Source: Polychytrium aggregatum (lineage: Eukaryota > Chytridiomycota > Chytridiomycetes > Polychytriales). Taken from it: a stretch of 64,000 nt of DNA. A model generated the notes under the pieces. That model was not told the DNA's origin. It saw nothing but the letters and a program-made list of their open reading frames with translations, and did no database searches. The first letter of the stretch is position 1; each line of letters begins with the position of its first letter. Location: the NCBI RefSeq assembly GCF_025602895.1, contig NW_026516249.1, forward strand, positions 124,001 to 188,000, read 5' to 3'. Shown one piece after another: positions 61,501 through 64,000 of the stretch. Position numbers and translations under genes: made by a program.

Positions 61501-62106
61501 AAGATCTATGACGATGCCGAGACTCAGTGGCATCTGCAGTGGGCCAGGTAGGTGCTTCTGCGGCCGTGAAGCTGGAAGCCCTAGGTTGGCGATGCAAGCC
61601 CTTGGCGAGTACTGACGCCTTTGTTGCTGCCACCCAGCATGATCATCCAGCTCGATCGTCGCCTCCACAACGAGAGCGCCTCGCCCAGTGGTGGTAGTGC
61701 CATCATCCACGGCCTCCAGCGTCTGATGGGACCACCCAAAGTCCAGCTCGGAACCAAGATTCCGTTGACCAGGGCTGATGGATCCTTTGTTGGAAGCCGC
61801 CCTGATCGACCGATTCCCCCCGAGAGCGTGCGTGCCTATGCCCACTACTTTATTGTCCGTGCACGTCTGGCGACCGACAACGAGGGCAAATATGTGCAGA
61901 CGCCAACGCCCATCAAGGTCATCACGGGCCGTGAGGAATACCGTGTTCCCGAGACCCGCATGAAGATCTGGAGCTCGTGGTCCGTCGTCACTTCCAAGAA
62001 CACCCTCGCCGCGCTCACCCGGACGCTCTCGACCCGCCCCACCCGCGCCAACACAGCCAGCCCCACGCCAGGCAGCAGCAGCAAACACGACGAGCAGCAG
62101 CCTTGA
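58557..62106 (+). CDS. TRPV-like ankyrin-repeat cation channel
   Basis: Transient-receptor-potential channel, probably Ca2+-permeable. Ten exons join in frame: 58557-58620, 58718-59213, 59493-59593, 59709-59722 (14 bp), 59821-60030, 60246-60644, 60776-61158, 61245-61342, 61451-61547 and 61638-62106, giving 776 residues. Residues about 28-300 contain ankyrin repeats (SPLWFAVRSGNLTKLKEAI, GETLLHAAVLF, DETALHLAVVKGDLQMAAYL, SFAAVAGRTKVVKYLL, NTVLHVLAYWG). Six hydrophobic segments follow: HIFVAICITVSIALL, ACFEVASVLGILFMLL, FSIWAFILMGIAVTVV, IELLSFLAWMFTLTY, WAAIYVVLFLSFGQIFIL, and after a pore loop (LLNIFGYMFGQG) the last helix TASAIVLLNVLIAMFNTTF. The run into IYDDAETQWHLQWA parallels the TRP-box region of TRPV channels. 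The C-terminal cytosolic tail is about 150 residues. Exons 3-5 depend on a 14-bp micro-exon (NTVLH). The layout and length are typical of TRPV; gating stimulus is unknown. Confidence 0.88.
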
Positions 62107-63088
62107 GGCTTTTGACAGGGCCTAGACCGCACCGCTCGTATATCCATGACAGAGATTCGGCTGTCCGCTGTGTCGCCCAGTCGATATCAAAGGTCACTGC
62201 TGTTTGTCCCAGCCGCAGGGTGTTGCTTCTCTGCGGCCTGTGCTGTTGGCTCAACCTTGAAGATCGTGGTGACCGCGAGCATGTCGAAATGGTCCTATGG
62301 CGCTGGCACATTGACACCAGCTGTTGAATACATCGTAATGCAGTAAACTGGCAGAGGGAGTAATCGATGAACTCAAAGGTCTCCAAGGGAAGACCCGTGG
62401 CAGGATCGACCGTGGTGGCATCGGCCCTGTGGTGAATGGGCAGAGTCGTGGATACTGGCATTGAGGTGGGCAAAGTTGCGGACGAGGTCGTTCGTGAGGA
62501 CGCTGGTGTCCTGGCAGAAGATGTGGATCGAGAGGAGGTGGTACTTGTCATTCGTGGTTCAAAGAGTCCTCTCTCAGTCGCCAGGCTGCACTGCAGTGGA
62601 CTGGTTTCATCCTCGCATGATCTGACCACATACGCCGGCGTGCCCTGGCGTCCCTGGGTCGGATCGAGGGTGGACCAGAAAGCTGCAGTATGGCCATTTT
62701 CTTTCTTTTGGCGGCTGGAGAGGCGAACCTCTGCCCGTTTGGATCCAGGCCATTCGTTGCCTTTGCCATCCTTTTGTCGGTCCATCGATGCTGATCAGGG
62801 CACGCTGCCTGGTGTCGGATCGAGGGAGGATGGTCTTGGTATAGGGGGAAGGCTTGTGGCTTGCTGCCTGCATTCTCCGGTACCATGTGGCGAGGGATGG
62901 TCTGGACCGTGCTGACTCTTTCCACCATCTATGGTTGCAGAACAAGTATCGATTGTGGTGGTGGAGTAGTCGTTGTTGAGTTATCAGATGTTCTCTCGGT
63001 CGATCAACATCAGCGACTGTAATGAGTCAGCACTATTGTATATTGGATTTATTGGATGTCAAATACAATATCATTTGGTCAATATCGA
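62107..63088. other. Region after the channel gene with possible decayed coding sequence
   Basis: About 980 bp. On the minus strand, between about 62545 and 62130, short stretches look protein-like with C/G-ending codons but in different frames: YHLLSIHIFCQDTSVLTNDL, then ATTVDPATGLPLETFEFIDY, then DMLAVTTIFKVEPTAQ ending in a stop near 62197. I could not link them by plausible in-phase introns, and the first has no acceptor or start. A pseudogene or a gene with very short introns are both possible. The remainder up to 63088 is AT-richer than the rest of the window. Confidence 0.35.
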
Positions 63089-63709
63089 TTAATTGGAATC
63101 ACTTTGCAAGTACACTCTTGGCATCATGGTGTTTGTAATGGGCGTTGGCTGCTTGGCTGCTTGGCTGCTTGGCTGCTTGGCTGCTTGGCTGCTTGGCTGC
63201 TTGGCTGCTTGGCTGCTTGGCTGCTTGGCTGCTTGGCTGCTTGGCTGCTTGGCTGCTTGCATGTTCAGTGTTGGGACTTGGTACTTTGGGAGTGGGACTT
63301 GAGGGGACTCGGGATCAGGACCTCCCCACTTGCCGAGCGTCTTGAGTTTGTTGATGGCACCTTCGAGACCCTGGTCTGCGGATTTGCGGCACCAGAAAAT
63401 GGCTGTGTCGATGTTCTGGGGGACACCATAGCCATAATAGTAGCAGTAGCCGAGATAATCTTGTGCGTATCGATTTTCTTGCTCGGCCGATTTACGAAAC
63501 CACTCGACTGCCATGGTTTTGTCCTCATCGACTCCGTATCCATTGAAGTAGCACCTTCCAACCATCCACTGCCCGTACGAGTTGCCTTGGTTGGCGGACT
63601 TGCTGAACCAGCTGCCCACAAGGTCTGAGACCAAGCGGGTGAACACATTTTCAAGCAGTTCCCACAAGGGAACAGCAGGATCGAGGAGGACGGGGTGGTG
63701 GAGGGACAA
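63089..63709 (-). CDS. Sel1-repeat protein with an octapeptide tandem tail (5' end unresolved)
   Basis: Helical solenoid of Sel1-like repeats, usually an adaptor for protein interactions. Repeat units read from about 63624 downward: WFSKSANQGNSYGQWMVGRC, YFNGYGVDEDKTMAVEWFRK, SAEQENRYAQDYLGYCYYYG, YGVPQNIDTAIFWCRKSADQ, each with the Gly/Ala/Trp spacing of the family. After a linker (LGKWGGPDPESPQVPLPK) the C-terminus consists of repeated QAAKQPSS units encoded by the octamer array at 63146-63259 and ends YLQSDSN. There is no ATG at the head of the open frame. An acceptor-like CAG at 63625 suggests the exon begins there, with earlier exons upstream (right). I could not join it in phase with the Sel1 fragment at the window edge, so the two are treated as separate tandem copies. 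Confidence 0.7.
   Translation of the reverse strand: MSLHHPVLLDPAVPLWELLENVFTRLVSDLVGSWFSKSANQGNSYGQWMVGRCYFNGYGVDEDKTMAVEWFRKSAEQENRYAQDYLGYCYYYGYGVPQNIDTAIFWCRKSADQGLEGAINKLKTLGKWGGPDPESPQVPLPKYQVPTLNMQAAKQPSSQAAKQPSSQAAKQPSSQAAKQPSSQAAKQPTPITNTMMPRVYLQSDSN
63146..63259. repeat. Octanucleotide tandem repeat, unit GGCTGCTT, about 14 copies
   Basis: A perfect 8-bp array inside the coding end of the Sel1 gene. Because 8 is not a multiple of 3, three units (24 bp) encode one eight-residue period, and all three frames of the minus strand read the same cyclic peptide without stops. On the plus strand the array reads as Leu/Ala/Trp/Cys-rich frames, which are shadows. Confidence 0.93.
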
Positions 63710-63895
63710 GTGCTGACACTATACTACGCTGTGATGAAAGTGCAGGGTGAGACTGCAGGGGTGGAACTACACTGAGTGTGGGAGTGGGTGCTGGGGCGGG
63801 ATGTGCACCAAGTGCGAATGCTCGGAAGGCAGTGCGGGGAGCGGGTACATGAGCAGTGCTACGAATTGGAAGTGGATCCGGCAACATCGTCAACG
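63710..63895. other. Spacer between the two Sel1-repeat loci
   Basis: Short spacer without a recognisable start codon for the left Sel1 copy. Several CAG acceptor-like sites are present on the minus strand. Confidence 0.4.
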
Positions 63896-64000
63896 TCAGG
63901 GCCACCTGCCAAGCCGCCTGAGGCTAAACTCTGCGTCGCTGAGACCTTGGTCGGCGGACTTGCGGAACCAGAGGATGGCAGTGTCGATGTTCTGGGGGAC
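63896..64000 (-). CDS. Second Sel1-repeat protein, C-terminal end only
   Basis: The minus strand from the right edge reads VPQNIDTAILWFRKSADQGL, then SDAEFSLRRLGRWP and a stop at 63896. The first block is nearly identical to the VPQNIDTAIFWCRKSADQGL of the neighbouring copy, so the two are recent tandem relatives. The rest of the gene lies beyond the window. Confidence 0.75.
   Translation of the reverse strand, partial: VPQNIDTAILWFRKSADQGLSDAEFSLRRLGRWP

Noticed and set aside
63146-63259. CRISPR-like array
   Set aside because: The octamer repeats have no spacers; it is a coding microsatellite in a eukaryotic gene.
63624-64000. One continuous Sel1 gene spanning both copies
   Set aside because: The right copy has its own stop at 63896, and the available donor and acceptor sites do not join the two parts in phase.

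Overview
This window reads as nuclear DNA of a GC-rich, intron-dense fungus, most likely an early-diverging zoosporic (chytrid-type) species. Almost every gene is split by short GT-AG introns, coding exons favour C or G in third positions, and several products belong to fungal lineages: a Prm10-type ThrE membrane protein, a Heh1/Src1 inner nuclear membrane protein, and an Mcp2-type PUF protein. They sit beside receptors that are mostly retained in flagellated fungi: a GABA-B-like class C GPCR and a TRPV-like channel. The species assignment is inference. I saw no rRNA, CRISPR array, bacterial operon or transposon, and no tRNA gene by eye.

Layout. 1-5734 (-): class C GPCR, 3' end off the left edge. 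6694-10981 (-): IQ, coiled-coil and PUF-repeat RNA-binding protein. 13222-18180 (+): CaMKK/Ssp1-like kinase. 19573-26122 (+): F-BAR, PH, C2 and RasGAP protein. 27100-29599 (+): secreted aspartic protease. 30316-33607 (-): Prm10/ThrE-family multipass protein. 35633-36875 (+): very small CBM48 protein. 39302-42694 (+): Heh1/Src1/MAN1-like protein. 44049-46721 (-): AP-2 mu. 48269-49312 (+): cysteine-rich single-pass protein of unknown function. 49998-55373 (-): M3 thimet-type oligopeptidase. 56157-57561 (-): adenylate kinase with an N-myristoylation-like start. 58557-62106 (+): TRPV-like ankyrin channel. 63089-64000 (-): two Sel1-repeat loci, the second cut by the right edge.

The genes are independent eukaryotic units, not an operon. 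Several fall into a signalling theme: a surface receptor, a likely Ca2+-permeable channel, a Ca2+/calmodulin-dependent kinase kinase, an RNA-binding protein with calmodulin-type IQ motifs, a Ras off-switch tied to curved membranes, and endocytic AP-2. That they act together is only a suggestion. The most unusual features are the domain combinations F-BAR/PH/C2/RasGAP and IQ/coiled-coil/PUF, the MGxxxS start on adenylate kinase, and a Sel1 gene whose C-terminus is built from an octanucleotide tandem repeat. Introns and intergenic DNA are rich in short tandem repeats. Exon boundaries given here were read by eye from frame and splice signals and should be treated as models.
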